Shown in pieces: positions 25,927 to 36,037 of a DNA stretch of 64,000 nt. The translations under genes and the position numbers were made by a program. The stretch is taken from NCBI RefSeq assembly GCF_000308475.2, contig NZ_BAFT02000063.1, forward strand, positions 62,001 through 126,000, in the 5' to 3' direction. A model generated the notes under the pieces. The model ran no database searches, was not told the DNA's origin, and saw only the letters and a list, made by a program, of their open reading frames with translations. This DNA is from Nocardia brasiliensis NBRC 14402. GTDB lineage: Bacteria; Actinomycetota; Actinomycetes; Mycobacteriales; Mycobacteriaceae. Position 1 is the first letter of the stretch. Each line of letters begins with the position of its first letter.

Positions 25927-27605
25927 GATGTCACACCGTAGGACTTGGGTGTCTGTGACGGAGCCGACACCCCCGTCTGACCGCGCCAGGGCAGGGCGTG
26001 CCGGGTGAGGACGATGAACAGCACGGCGACGATGACCGTCGCGATCGCGGCGCCGACGATCTGGAACACCTCGAACTCGGCGCCGCGCGGCATCAGGATG
26101 AGGCTCACGATCGCCGAGAAGGTCACGGCCGGAACGCGGAACACCGGCTGGGTGGCCCAGGCGGCCAACGGCACGATCGCCCACAGCAGGTACCAGGGTT
26201 GTACCACGGGGAACAGCAGCACGATCGCGCCGAGCGCGACACCGAGCGCGCCGACCGCGTGCAATCGCCCGATGCCGGTCGCGACCAGCATGCGCACCGC
26301 GATGAAGCCCGCGACCGCCGCGGCGATCGGGCGGGTGATGCTGATCATCGCGGTGGTGTGGTCGCCGAGTCCGAGCAGCACGCCGCCGAAACCGGTGATG
26401 ATGCCGAGCACGGTCGGCAACGACATCCAGCTGCGCACCGCGTTGGCCACGTTGAGGGTGTGGATCCAGCCGAAGCCCAGCCCGCTCATCGAACCGATCA
26501 ACAGCGTGGTCCCGATGGCGATCGCGCCCAGCAACGCGGCCGCGACGGCGACCGAACGCACCGAGAAACCCCACCGCCGGGCCAGCGCCATGCCGACGAA
26601 ACCGAGCGCGATGATCGAGGTGAATTTCACCGACGACGACATCGTGATGACGATGGCGCCGGCGATCAGCCACGTATAGGCCCGGCCGTCGAACGGATGG
26701 ATGTCCTCGATGGCGCGCAGGCAGAACTCCATGCCGGCCAGCATCAGCCCGAGCATCAGCGCGTCGTTGTGCACGCCGCCGACCAGGTGGAACAGCACCA
26801 GCGGATTCGCGGCGCCCAGCCAAAGCGCGCTCACCGGCGCGACACCGCAGCGCTGGGACAGCCGGGGCAGCGCCCACACGATCAACGCGACACCGGCCAG
26901 CGCCAGCATGCGATGCACCCAGACGCCCGCGATGATGTTGTCGCCGGTGAGTTCGGCGATGCCGCGGCCGATCCACAGGAACAGCGGACCGTACGGCGCG
27001 GGGGTGTCACGCCAGATGGTCGGCACGTTGTTGGTCAGCACGTTGTCGATGCCGAGCCCCGCGACCGGCCCTTCTTGGTAGGGGTCGATACCGCGGGCCG
27101 CGATTTCGCTCTGTGCCAGATAGGAATACACGTCGTTGCTGAACATCGGCGGCGCGACGCTGAGCGGGATGATCCACAGCAGCAGCGTGCGGTCCAGCTG
27201 CGAGCGGGTGAGGCGGTGGATCGGCGAACCGCCGATGCCGCCGATCGCGAAGCGGCCGAGCAGCAGCCAGGCCAGCACCACGATCACCGTGCCGGTCATG
27301 CACATGGCCAGCGAGCCGGTGTGCGCGCGGGCGAAAATGCCGAGCACCCGGACGCCGGAGGTCGGATTCTGATGCACCGGCTGCGCGCCGATGCCGAGCG
27401 CGCTGATCGCCATCAGCACCGTGCCCGTGGCGCCCATCAGCCGGATCCGGTCCAGCTGGACCAGTTCCTTGCGATTGAGGCCGGGCACTTCGGATTCGTC
27501 CTGGTGCAGGACCGCGATCGAATGATCGGCGGCGGGCACGTCCAACCCGAGTGCCCGGCGCCCGAATGCCAGTGTTCTGCGCCGCGCGCCCTCCAGTACC
27601 GCCAC
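25923..27605 (-). CDS. mptB: Alpha-(1->6)-mannopyranosyltransferase MptB-type (GT-C)
   Basis: 560 aa polyprenyl-phosphate-mannose-dependent membrane glycosyltransferase that extends the mannan core of lipomannan/lipoarabinomannan on the outer face. About 13 hydrophobic helices. The GT-C acidic motif is in the first long loop (FSNDVYSYLAQSEIAARGIDP region near residue 160). Immediate neighbours match Rv1459c (MptB). GTG 27605 gives MAVLEGARRRTLAFG; an upstream reading frame exists but lacks a ribosome site. Confidence 0.9.
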   Translation of the reverse strand: MAVLEGARRRTLAFGRRALGLDVPAADHSIAVLHQDESEVPGLNRKELVQLDRIRLMGATGTVLMAISALGIGAQPVHQNPTSGVRVLGIFARAHTGSLAMCMTGTVIVVLAWLLLGRFAIGGIGGSPIHRLTRSQLDRTLLLWIIPLSVAPPMFSNDVYSYLAQSEIAARGIDPYQEGPVAGLGIDNVLTNNVPTIWRDTPAPYGPLFLWIGRGIAELTGDNIIAGVWVHRMLALAGVALIVWALPRLSQRCGVAPVSALWLGAANPLVLFHLVGGVHNDALMLGLMLAGMEFCLRAIEDIHPFDGRAYTWLIAGAIVITMSSSVKFTSIIALGFVGMALARRWGFSVRSVAVAAALLGAIAIGTTLLIGSMSGLGFGWIHTLNVANAVRSWMSLPTVLGIITGFGGVLLGLGDHTTAMISITRPIAAAVAGFIAVRMLVATGIGRLHAVGALGVALGAIVLLFPVVQPWYLLWAIVPLAAWATQPVFRVPAVTFSAIVSLILMPRGAEFEVFQIVGAAIATVIVAVLFIVLTRHALPWRGQTGVSAPSQTPKSYGVTS

Positions 27606-27699
27606 GAGACGCAGCCTAGTTCGCACAGCGATCCGACACCGCGTACGGGCACCGCTCGTTCCGATCGGCAGCGCCGCCCGGCGGGGGACAATCGGACAC

Positions 27700-28476
27700 A
27701 TGGTTTCGGAGTCCAGGCGACGGATCGAGGTCGCCGCGTGCGAATTGCTCGCGCGCCACGGGTATCACGGGTTCGGTTTGAAGGCGTTGAGCGAGGCGGC
27801 CTGCCTGCCCTACGGGTCCATCTACCACCACTTTCCGGGCGGCAAAGAAGAGATCGCGGTGGCCGCGATCACCGGCACCGGCACCCTGGCGGGCCGGATG
27901 ATCCGTCAGGCGCCGACCGACGTGTTCGCCACCACGGCAACGCTTTTCGAGTGCATGACTCGCAAGCTGGCGCAGTCCGACTGGGTGGACGGCTGCCCCA
28001 TCGGCACGCCGGCGCTCGACGGCGGCAGCGATGTCGAGGCGGTCCGGGCGGCCTGCGGCGCCGCGTTCGACGCGATGGAGCAGGCCTTCGCCGGGCTGCT
28101 CGCCGAGCTGGGTCTGTCCGCGCAGGCCGCGGGGGAGCTGGCCACGACGGTGGTCGCGGCGTACGAGGGCGCGACCGTGCTGGCCCGGGTCCGCCGCTCG
28201 GCGGACCCGCTGCACACGGTGGCCACGGCGATGGAGCGCCTGGTTCGGATCACCTTCACCGAAGCCGGACTGTACGAGGCCGAATCGGCGGCCGAGTCGA
28301 CCGGTACCGGCTCCTCGGATATCGACGCGGCGATGCCGGACGCCGATTTCGGGGATCCGCCGATGGCGGTGCCCTCGGTCGACGGCGACGGCGTCCTCCC
28401 GAATGTCGATGCCCGCGTGGTGGCCGCGGCGTCGGAGCCCGTCGACAAACTTCCGGAAGTGGATCCGCACAGCTAA
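27700..28476 (+). CDS. TetR-family regulator with LmrA/YxaF-like C-terminal domain
   Basis: 258 aa. HTH at about 6-53 (IEVAACELLARHGYHGFGLKALSEAACLP...IYHHFPGGKEEI). The YHHFPGGKEEIA signature and the CPIGTPALD segment near residue 107 are typical of the LmrA/YxaF branch. An unusual acidic tail of about 60 residues (rich in D, E, A, S) follows the fold. It is divergent from mptB with about 95 bases between, so it may control that gene; it has no counterpart at this point in M. tuberculosis. Confidence 0.8.
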   Translation: MVSESRRRIEVAACELLARHGYHGFGLKALSEAACLPYGSIYHHFPGGKEEIAVAAITGTGTLAGRMIRQAPTDVFATTATLFECMTRKLAQSDWVDGCPIGTPALDGGSDVEAVRAACGAAFDAMEQAFAGLLAELGLSAQAAGELATTVVAAYEGATVLARVRRSADPLHTVATAMERLVRITFTEAGLYEAESAAESTGTGSSDIDAAMPDADFGDPPMAVPSVDGDGVLPNVDARVVAAASEPVDKLPEVDPHS

Positions 28477-28889
28477 CCGGGATCTGATGGCAGCCCTGTC
28501 GGTCACGCCGCTGAAGCTTGTCGCGGTGGGCCGAGTCCGCTCGGGACGGGGTAGTCCGAGCGGTTGTGACGCATCGCACTGAAGCAATTGCAGCCCGGAC
28601 TAATCAGTCCCGCTTCGGTTGTCCGGGTGCTTGCCAGACGGGCGGCGAACCGTGGCCAGCTCACCGCCGGCCTGGGTCTGGACGGGAACTCGCAGGTCAG
28701 GGCCTGGCAAATCGAACAGGTGCGGATTCCGCAGAATTTACGGGCGGATGGCGGTCTCGTCCGCAACCACCCGGCGCGATCGATACCGATCGGTATGGCG
28801 CGGTGACGGCGGTCGACGCAGGTCACAGGGGTCTGGAAGTCAGGGCACCCTTATTAGATTTCGGGAACGAATTCCGCCACACTGATGTT
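28477..28889. other. Intergenic region upstream of the suf operon
   Basis: 413 bases with no supportable gene. A short frame at about 28588-28806 opens with a helical basic segment but has no family match that I recognise. The right end holds the suf promoter region, AT-richer from about 28848 (TTATTAGATTT, a possible -10) into the SufR operator. Confidence 0.5.
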
Positions 28890-28893
28890 GTGA
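28879..28893 (+). promoter_or_regulatory. SufR-type operator ACACT-N5-TGTGA
   Basis: ACACT (28879-28883), five bases, then TGTGA (28889-28893). This matches the inverted repeat reported for the M. tuberculosis SufR (Rv1460) target. The right half-site overlaps the proposed GTG start of sufR, so iron-sulfur-loaded SufR would block the operon at its 5' end. The match is seen; the regulation is inferred from the mycobacterial system. Confidence 0.75.
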
Positions 28894-29690
28894 AAACCGT
28901 GGGTTTGCGGAAAAACGATGAAGGGGCTGGTCGCCGGGCCGGTACCGCGTCGTCCGCTGCCCCCGCCACGGTCGCCGAAGGGCACACCCGCGCGGCCATC
29001 GTCCAGCTACTGCTGGAGGAGGGGCCGATCACCGCCACCGCCATCGGCACCACCCTCGGGCTCGCGCCGGCCGGGGTGCGCAGGCACCTCGACGCGTTGA
29101 TCGACTCCGGTCAGGCCAGGGCGAGCAGGTCCGCGCCGTGGCAGCAGAAGGGCCGCGGCCGTCCCGCCAAGCAGTACCAGCTCACCGCCGCCGGACGCGG
29201 GCAGCTGGGCCACGCCTACGACGATCTGGCCGGTGCCGCGATCCGCCAGCTCGGCGAGATCGGCGGCGCCCAGGCCATCACCGAGTTCGCCCGCAAACGA
29301 GCCAGGACTATCGTGGCCGGGATCGCACCCGTCGAGGAGCACACCCCGGAACACACCGAGGCCAAGGCCGAGGAGATCGCCGAGGCGTTCACCGAGGCCG
29401 GATTCGCCGCCACCACCCGCAAGGTGGGCGCCGGCGTGCAGATCTGCCAGCACCACTGCCCGGTCGCGCACGTCGCGGAGGAATTCCCGCAGTTGTGCGC
29501 GGCGGAACTCGAGGCGTTCCGTGACCTGCTCGGCACGCACGTGCAGCGGCTGGCCACCATCGCCAACGGCGACTGCGCGTGCACCACGCATGTGCCCCTG
29601 CTCGTGCTGCCGATCAGCAAAACTTCATCAGAAACCGCTGCACAGCCCGCAACGGTACGAACGAACGACTCCGGAAGGAGTGCCGAATGA
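28890..29690 (+). CDS. sufR: SufR, iron-sulfur-sensing repressor of the suf operon
   Basis: 266 aa. Winged-HTH at about 30-95 (AAIVQLLLEEGPITATAIGTTLG...GVRRHLDALIDSG) and a C-terminal domain with the cluster-binding cysteines in ICQHHCPVAHV and PQLCAAEL (about residues 190-210), plus CACTTH near residue 230. SufR holds a [4Fe-4S] cluster and represses suf when clusters are plentiful. The GTG at 28890 lies inside its own operator; no ribosome site precedes it, and GTG 28899 is an alternative. The stop overlaps the sufB ATG. Confidence 0.9.
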   Translation: MKTVGLRKNDEGAGRRAGTASSAAPATVAEGHTRAAIVQLLLEEGPITATAIGTTLGLAPAGVRRHLDALIDSGQARASRSAPWQQKGRGRPAKQYQLTAAGRGQLGHAYDDLAGAAIRQLGEIGGAQAITEFARKRARTIVAGIAPVEEHTPEHTEAKAEEIAEAFTEAGFAATTRKVGAGVQICQHHCPVAHVAEEFPQLCAAELEAFRDLLGTHVQRLATIANGDCACTTHVPLLVLPISKTSSETAAQPATVRTNDSGRSAE

Positions 29691-31123
29691 CGACGACCAC
29701 CGACCAGGTGCAACCGCTCACCCAGGAAGAGACCATCGCTTCCCTGGGCAAATACGGTTACGGCTGGGCCGATTCGGATGTGGCCGGAGCGAGTGCGCAA
29801 CGAGGCCTGTCCGAGGCGGTTGTTCGCGACATCTCGGCCAAGAAGAGCGAGCCGGACTGGATGCTCGACATCCGGCTGAAGGCGCTGCGCATCTTCGATC
29901 GCAAGCCCATGCCGAACTGGGGTTCCAACCTCGAGGGCATCGACTTCGACAACATCAAGTACTTCGTGCGTTCCACCGAGAAGCAGGCCGCCACCTGGGA
30001 CGACCTGCCGGAGGACATCAAGAACACCTACGACAAGCTGGGCATCCCCGAGGCGGAGAAGCAGCGCCTGGTGTCCGGTGTCGCCGCGCAGTACGAGAGC
30101 GAGGTCGTCTACCACCAGATCCGCGAGGACCTGGAGCAGCAGGGCGTCATCTTCCTCGACACCGACACCGCGCTCAAGGAGCACCCGGAGATCTTCCAGG
30201 AGTACTTCGGCTCGGTGATCCCCGCGGGCGACAACAAGTTCTCCGCGCTGAACACCGCGGTGTGGTCGGGTGGTTCGTTCATCTACGTGCCGCCGGGCGT
30301 GCACGTCGACATCCCGCTGCAGGCCTACTTCCGGATCAACACCGAGAACATGGGCCAGTTCGAGCGCACCCTGATCATCGTCGACGAGGGCGCCTACGTG
30401 CACTACGTCGAGGGCTGCACCGCGCCGATCTACAAGTCCGACTCGCTGCACTCCGCGGTGGTCGAGATCATCGTGAAAAAGGGCGGCCGCTGCCGCTACA
30501 CCACCATCCAGAACTGGTCGAACAACGTCTACAACCTGGTCACCAAGCGGGCCAAGGCGGAGGCGGGCGCGGTGATGGAGTGGGTCGACGGCAACATCGG
30601 CTCCAAGGTCACCATGAAGTACCCGGCGGTCTGGATGACCGGCGAGTACGCCCGCGGCGAGGTGCTCTCGGTGGCGTTCGCCGGCGAGGGACAGCACCAG
30701 GACACCGGCGCGAAGATGCTGCACCTGGCGCCGCACACGTCGTCCAACATCATCAGCAAGTCGGTGGCGCGCGGCGGCGGCCGGGCCTCCTACCGGGGTC
30801 TGGTGCAGGTCAACAAGGGCGCGCACGGGTCCAAGTCGACCGTGAAATGTGATGCGCTGCTGGTCGATACGATCAGTCGCTCGGACACCTACCCGTACGT
30901 CGACATCCGCGAGGACGACGTGACGATGGGGCACGAGGCCACCGTCTCGAAGGTCTCCGAGGACCAGCTGTTCTACCTGATGAGCCGCGGCATGACCGAG
31001 GACGAGGCGATGGCGATGGTGGTGCGCGGCTTCGTCGAGCCCATCGCCAAGGAACTGCCGATGGAATACGCGTTGGAACTGAACCGGCTCATCGAGCTGC
31101 AGATGGAAGGAGCCGTCGGCTGA
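29687..31123 (+). CDS. sufB: SufB, Fe-S cluster assembly scaffold subunit
   Basis: 478 aa scaffold that builds Fe-S clusters with SufC and SufD. The right-handed beta-helix core is in the middle; the probable acceptor Cys is in STVKCDALLVDT near residue 388, with GHEATVSKV following near residue 415. A GGAAGGAG site precedes ATG 29687. The M. tuberculosis SufB gene is interrupted by an intein; this protein runs through the corresponding region without one. The stop overlaps the sufD start. Confidence 0.97.
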   Translation: MTTTTDQVQPLTQEETIASLGKYGYGWADSDVAGASAQRGLSEAVVRDISAKKSEPDWMLDIRLKALRIFDRKPMPNWGSNLEGIDFDNIKYFVRSTEKQAATWDDLPEDIKNTYDKLGIPEAEKQRLVSGVAAQYESEVVYHQIREDLEQQGVIFLDTDTALKEHPEIFQEYFGSVIPAGDNKFSALNTAVWSGGSFIYVPPGVHVDIPLQAYFRINTENMGQFERTLIIVDEGAYVHYVEGCTAPIYKSDSLHSAVVEIIVKKGGRCRYTTIQNWSNNVYNLVTKRAKAEAGAVMEWVDGNIGSKVTMKYPAVWMTGEYARGEVLSVAFAGEGQHQDTGAKMLHLAPHTSSNIISKSVARGGGRASYRGLVQVNKGAHGSKSTVKCDALLVDTISRSDTYPYVDIREDDVTMGHEATVSKVSEDQLFYLMSRGMTEDEAMAMVVRGFVEPIAKELPMEYALELNRLIELQMEGAVG

Positions 31124-32346
31124 TGGCGACAGGTGTCATCGGAGCGGTCGAGGGCGAGAACCCCTCGAAGCCGGTCCAGGCCCGGCCCATTCAAAACGTG
31201 GGCGCGACAGCCGCGATCAACAAGGGCGAGGTGTTCACCTCGTTCGACGTGCACGCGTTCGAGATCCCGTCCGGCCGCGACGAGGAGTGGCGGTTCACCC
31301 CGATGCGCCGCCTGCGCGGACTGCACGACGGCACCGCGGTGCGCGACGGGCAGGCCACGATCGAGGTCGGCGCGGTCGAGGGTGTCCGGGCGGAGACCGT
31401 CGGGCGTGACGACGCGCGGCTCGGCACCGCCGGAACGCCTGCGGATCGCGTTGCGGCCCAGGCCTACTCGGGCTTCGAGCAGGCCACCGTGGTGTCCGTC
31501 GACGCGGAGACCGAGGTGGCCGCGCCGGTCGTCGTCACGGTCACCGGTCCCGGCGAGGGCAAGACCGCCTACGGCCACCTGCAGATCCGGCTCGGCAACT
31601 TCGCCGTCGCCACCGTGGTGGTCGACCAGCGCGGCAGCGGAACCTACGCGGAGAACGTGGAATTCGTGCTCGGCGACAGCGCGAAGCTGACCGTCGTCGC
31701 GGTGCAGGACTGGGCCGACGACGCGGTGCACGCGACCGCGCACCACGCGAAGCTCGGCCGCGACGCGACGCTGCGGCATATCGCGGTGACGCTCGGCGGC
31801 GACCTGGTCCGGCTGACCGGCACCGTGCGCTACGAGGGCCCCGGCGGTGACGCCGAACTGCTCGGCCTCTACTTCGCCGACGCGGGCCAGCATTTCGAAC
31901 AGCGCCTGCTGGTCGATCACTCGCAGCCGAACTGCAAGTCCAATGTGCTGTACAAGGGTGCGCTGCAAGGCGATCCGGCCTCGCCGAAGGGCGACGCCCG
32001 CACGGTGTGGGTCGGCGACGTGCTGATCCGCGCGGCCGCCGAAGGCACCGACACCTTCGAGGTGAACCGCAACCTGGTGCTCACCGACGGCGCGCGTGCC
32101 GACTCGGTGCCCAATCTGGAGATCGAGACCGGCGAGATCGCCGGCGCCGGACACGCCTCGGCGACCGGCCGCTTCGACGACGAGCAGCTGTTCTACCTGC
32201 GTGCCCGTGGCATCCCGGAAGACGCGGCGCGGCGCCTGGTGGTGCGCGGCTTCTTCCAGGAGATCATCCAGAAGATCGCGGTCCCCGAGATCCGGGAGCG
32301 GCTCGAGTCGGCCATCGAGGCCGAGCTCGCCGCGATCGGCGCCTGA
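31123..32346 (+). CDS. sufD: SufD, Fe-S cluster assembly protein
   Basis: 407 aa partner of SufB in the SufBC2D complex, needed for iron entry into the scaffold. The C-terminal half carries the SufBD core (HFEQRLLVDHSQPNCKSNVLY near residue 265; DDEQLFYLRARGIPEDAARRL near residue 350). Start ATG 31123 shares a base with the sufB TGA. Cytosolic. Confidence 0.96.
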   Translation: MATGVIGAVEGENPSKPVQARPIQNVGATAAINKGEVFTSFDVHAFEIPSGRDEEWRFTPMRRLRGLHDGTAVRDGQATIEVGAVEGVRAETVGRDDARLGTAGTPADRVAAQAYSGFEQATVVSVDAETEVAAPVVVTVTGPGEGKTAYGHLQIRLGNFAVATVVVDQRGSGTYAENVEFVLGDSAKLTVVAVQDWADDAVHATAHHAKLGRDATLRHIAVTLGGDLVRLTGTVRYEGPGGDAELLGLYFADAGQHFEQRLLVDHSQPNCKSNVLYKGALQGDPASPKGDARTVWVGDVLIRAAAEGTDTFEVNRNLVLTDGARADSVPNLEIETGEIAGAGHASATGRFDDEQLFYLRARGIPEDAARRLVVRGFFQEIIQKIAVPEIRERLESAIEAELAAIGA

Positions 32347-32378
32347 ACCCCTCACTCCCACAAAGGAACTCGAATTCG

Positions 32379-33155
<777 letters not shown>

Positions 33156-33156
33156 T

Positions 33157-34410
33157 ATGACCGCCACGGTCCCCGCACTCGACGTGGCCCGCATCCGGGC
33201 CGACTTCCCGATCCTGAGCCGCACGGTTCGGGACGGGAAACCGTTGGTGTACCTGGACTCCGGCGCGACCTCGCAGCGGCCGCTCGCCGTGCTCGACGCG
33301 GAACGCGAGTTCCTGACCACGCGCAACGCGGCGGTGCACCGCGGCGCGCATCAGCTCGCCGAGGAGGCGACCGACGACTACGAGGACGCCCGCGCCGCCA
33401 TCGGCCGGTTCGTCGGCGTGGACGCCGACGAGATCGTGTTCACCAAGAACGCGACCGAATCGCTGAACCTGGTGACCTACTCGTTCGCCGACGACCGGTT
33501 CCCGTACCACGTCGGCCCCGGCGACGAGATCGTCATCACCGAGCTCGAGCACCACGCCAATCTTGTTCCGTGGCAAGAGCTCGCGCGCCGCACCGGCGCG
33601 ACGCTGAAGTGGTACGGCGTGACCGACGACGGCCGGATCGATCTCGATTCGCTCGAATTGTCGCCCGCCACCAAGGTGGTCGCGTTCACGCACCAGTCCA
33701 ATGTGACCGGCGCGATCAGCGATGTCGCCGAAATCGTGCGCCGGGCACAGCAGGTCGGTGCGCTGACCGTGCTCGACGCGTGCCAGTCGGTGCCGCACAT
33801 GCCGGTCGATTTCCGTGCGCTCGATGTCGACTTCGCCGCGTTCTCCGGCCACAAGATGTTCGGCCCGTCCGGGGTCGGCGTGCTGTACGGGCGGCGCGCG
33901 CTGCTCGCGGAGACGCCGCCGTTCATCACCGGCGGCTCGATGATCGAGACCGTCACCATGGAGGCCACCACCTACGCGGCGCCGCCGCAGCGGTTCGAGG
34001 CGGGCGTGCCGATGACCTCGCAGGTCGTCGGATTGGGCGCCGCCGTGCGGTATCTCGCCTCGCTCGGTATGGAAGCCGTTGCGGCCCATGAGCATTCGCT
34101 GGTCGAGGCAGCGCTGGCCGGGCTCGGCGCGATCGAGGGTGTGCGCATCATCGGCCCTGCCGACACGGTCGCTCGCGGCGGTGCGGTCTCGTTCGTGGTG
34201 GACGGCATCCACGCGCACGACGTGGGCCAGATCCTCGACGACGAAGGTGTCGCGGTGCGGGTCGGTCACCACTGCGCGTGGCCGTTGATGCGCCGCCTCG
34301 GGGTTCCCGCCACGGCGCGGGCCTCGTTCGCCGCCTACAACACGCTCGACGAGGTGGACGCACTCGTGGCCGCGGTGCGGAAGGCTCAGAGCTTCTTCGG
34401 AGTTGCATAG
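33157..34410 (+). CDS. sufS: SufS, cysteine desulfurase
   Basis: 417 aa PLP enzyme of the class V aminotransferase fold that takes sulfur from cysteine as a persulfide. PLP lysine is in AFSGHKMFGPSG near residue 230; the persulfide Cys is in VGHHCAWPLMRRL near residue 370. ATG 33157 directly follows the sufC stop and GCAGGAG site. Sulfur is passed to SufU encoded next. Confidence 0.97.
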   Translation: MTATVPALDVARIRADFPILSRTVRDGKPLVYLDSGATSQRPLAVLDAEREFLTTRNAAVHRGAHQLAEEATDDYEDARAAIGRFVGVDADEIVFTKNATESLNLVTYSFADDRFPYHVGPGDEIVITELEHHANLVPWQELARRTGATLKWYGVTDDGRIDLDSLELSPATKVVAFTHQSNVTGAISDVAEIVRRAQQVGALTVLDACQSVPHMPVDFRALDVDFAAFSGHKMFGPSGVGVLYGRRALLAETPPFITGGSMIETVTMEATTYAAPPQRFEAGVPMTSQVVGLGAAVRYLASLGMEAVAAHEHSLVEAALAGLGAIEGVRIIGPADTVARGGAVSFVVDGIHAHDVGQILDDEGVAVRVGHHCAWPLMRRLGVPATARASFAAYNTLDEVDALVAAVRKAQSFFGVA

Positions 34411-34413
34411 AAC

Positions 34414-34887
34414 ATGCGCATGGAGCAGATGTACCAGGAAGTGATCCTGGACCACTACAAGCACCCGCATCACCGCGGGCTGCGGGAGCCGTACGGTGCC
34501 GAGGTGCACCACGTGAACCCGACGTGCGGTGACGAGGTGACCCTGCGCGTCCAGCTCGACGACAACGGTGACGTCGCCGACGTCTCTTACGACGGCCAGG
34601 GCTGCTCGATCAGTCAGGCCGCCACCTCGATCCTCACCGATCAGGTCATCGGCCTGCCCGTGCAGCAGGCGTTGAAGGTCGTCGACTCCTACAGCGAGAT
34701 GATTTCCAGCCGTGGCACCATCGAGGGTGACGAGGATGTCATCGGCGACGGCGTCGCACTGGTCGGTGTGTCGAAGTACCCGGCCCGGGTGAAATGCGCG
34801 CTGCTCGGCTGGATGGCGTTCAAGGACGCGGTGATCCGGATCGCGCCCGAGCAAACCACGTCCACGAATGGGGCCGGCAATGACTGA
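34414..34887 (+). CDS. sufU: SufU, zinc-dependent sulfurtransferase
   Basis: 157 aa IscU-fold protein. Zinc ligands are in NPTCGDEV (Cys and Asp, near residue 32), GQGCSIS near residue 58 and RVKCALLGW near residue 127. In Gram-positive bacteria SufU accepts persulfide sulfur from SufS rather than acting as a scaffold. The stop overlaps the sufT start by eight bases. Confidence 0.96.
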   Translation: MRMEQMYQEVILDHYKHPHHRGLREPYGAEVHHVNPTCGDEVTLRVQLDDNGDVADVSYDGQGCSISQAATSILTDQVIGLPVQQALKVVDSYSEMISSRGTIEGDEDVIGDGVALVGVSKYPARVKCALLGWMAFKDAVIRIAPEQTTSTNGAGND

Positions 34888-35245
34888 AACACCTGCATCG
34901 GAAACCGCCGCCGAGCAGCTGTCCGAGGAGGACATCAAGCGGCTGGAGGATCTCGAGGAGGCGATGCGTGACGTCGTCGACCCTGAGCTCGGCATCAATG
35001 TCGTCGATCTCGGCCTGGTCTATGGCTTGGCCGTGCAGGACGAGGTCGCGATCCTCGATATGACGCTGACGTCCGCGGCGTGCCCGCTGACCGATGTCAT
35101 CGAGGACCAGTCGCGTAATGCCCTGGTCCGCAGCGGCCTGGTCGAGGACCTCAAGATCAATTGGGTCTGGATGCCCCCGTGGGGCCCCGACAAGATCACC
35201 GAGGACGGTCGCGAACAGCTGCGCGCCCTCGGCTTCACTGTCTGA
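34880..35245 (+). CDS. sufT: SufT, MIP18/DUF59 Fe-S maturation factor
   Basis: 121 aa. DUF59 core: VVDPELGINVVDLGLVYGL near residue 32 and the hyper-reactive-Cys region LTSAACPLTD near residue 64. SufT helps deliver clusters to client proteins such as aconitase. Last suf gene, closed by a strong terminator. ATG 34880 was chosen over an upstream GTG because it lies in the coupled overlap. Confidence 0.94.
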   Translation: MTETPASETAAEQLSEEDIKRLEDLEEAMRDVVDPELGINVVDLGLVYGLAVQDEVAILDMTLTSAACPLTDVIEDQSRNALVRSGLVEDLKINWVWMPPWGPDKITEDGREQLRALGFTV

Positions 35246-35261
35246 TCTCTCGCATCGCACA

Positions 35262-35302
35262 TCGACGGCCGCTGCCTACGAGGTAGCGGCCGTCGACGTT
35301 TT
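35262..35302 (+). terminator. Intrinsic terminator of the suf operon
   Basis: Perfect 12-bp stem TCGACGGCCGCT (35262-35273) / AGCGGCCGTCGA (35285-35296), with an extra inner CCT/AGG pairing, followed by CGTTTT. It lies 17 bases after the sufT stop. Confidence 0.85.
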
Positions 35303-35351
35303 CGCATCGGACGCGAGTGCCACTCGTCACGAGGGCTTGGCTCAGCAGCAA

Positions 35352-35395
35352 TAGGTAGGTTATCTTCTACCTATGAAAGGTAGGAAACTTCCTAC
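35352..35395. promoter_or_regulatory. Two ArsR-type operators
   Basis: Two inverted repeats with a shared half-site: TAGGTAG/CTACCTA (35352-35373, 8-base spacer) and GTAGGAA/TTCCTAC (35380-35395, 2-base spacer). They lie in an AT-rich promoter before the DinB-like gene. The ArsR protein encoded two genes on is the likely binder. Confidence 0.65.
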
Positions 35396-35415
35396 TCGAT
35401 ATGAATGGAGTGGAG

Positions 35416-36003
35416 ATGTCGGAAGCTGCTGAGCGGTTCCGGGTGACCAGCGAGGGCTTTCTGGCCCGGATCATGGCGGTGCGCGCGGACCAGTGGGACA
35501 ACGCGACGCCGTGCCCGCGGTGGACCGTGCGGGATGTCGTCGGGCACGTGATCAACGAACAGCGCCGGACGTTGGCGCAGGTGCGCGGAATCGAGCCCGC
35601 ACCGCTGCACGGGATCGGGGTCGCCGAGATGGGCGCGCTGCCCGAGATCGCGGCGGATGCCGACCCGGCCGCCGCGTGGAAACACCTCGGGGACGGGCTG
35701 GCCGCGGCCATCGACGATCCCGCCTGCCTGGCCGCCGAGATCCCGACGTTCCAGGGGCCCAGGCCTTTTCGGGAGATCGTCGACATCCTGCCCGAGGACG
35801 TGCTGATCCATACCTGGGATGTGGCCCGCGGCATCGGCGGCGACGAGCGGCTCGATCCCGGCGTGGTCGCGTTCGTGCACGAGCACCTGTTGCCGATGGA
35901 CGAGGCGCTGCGGCAGCCGTGGGCGTTCGGACCTAAGGTGACTGCACCGGCGGACGCGGACCCGCAGACCGAGTTCCTGTGCTTCGTCGGACGACGCCCG
36001 TAG
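35416..36003 (+). CDS. TIGR03086-type DinB-like metal-binding protein
   Basis: 195 aa four-helix-bundle protein of the maleylpyruvate-isomerase-like/DinB group, members of which use mycothiol or bind a metal through three histidines. His residues are in DVVGHVINEQ near residue 40 and VLIHTWDVARG near residue 135. The second ATG (35416) is preferred because GGAGTGGAG precedes it; ATG 35401 is the other choice. First gene of a three-gene cassette with an ArsR regulator and an AHSA1-like protein. Confidence 0.75.
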   Translation: MSEAAERFRVTSEGFLARIMAVRADQWDNATPCPRWTVRDVVGHVINEQRRTLAQVRGIEPAPLHGIGVAEMGALPEIAADADPAAAWKHLGDGLAAAIDDPACLAAEIPTFQGPRPFREIVDILPEDVLIHTWDVARGIGGDERLDPGVVAFVHEHLLPMDEALRQPWAFGPKVTAPADADPQTEFLCFVGRRP

Positions 36004-36037
36004 CGCGAGAACCGCCAGCCCCCGAACGAAGGCCGCG

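Noticed and set aside
25998..28487. Long + strand frame opposite mptB, rich in His, Arg, Asp and Gln
   Set aside because: Composition is that of an antisense shadow, and the mannosyltransferase on the other strand has full membrane topology and family motifs.
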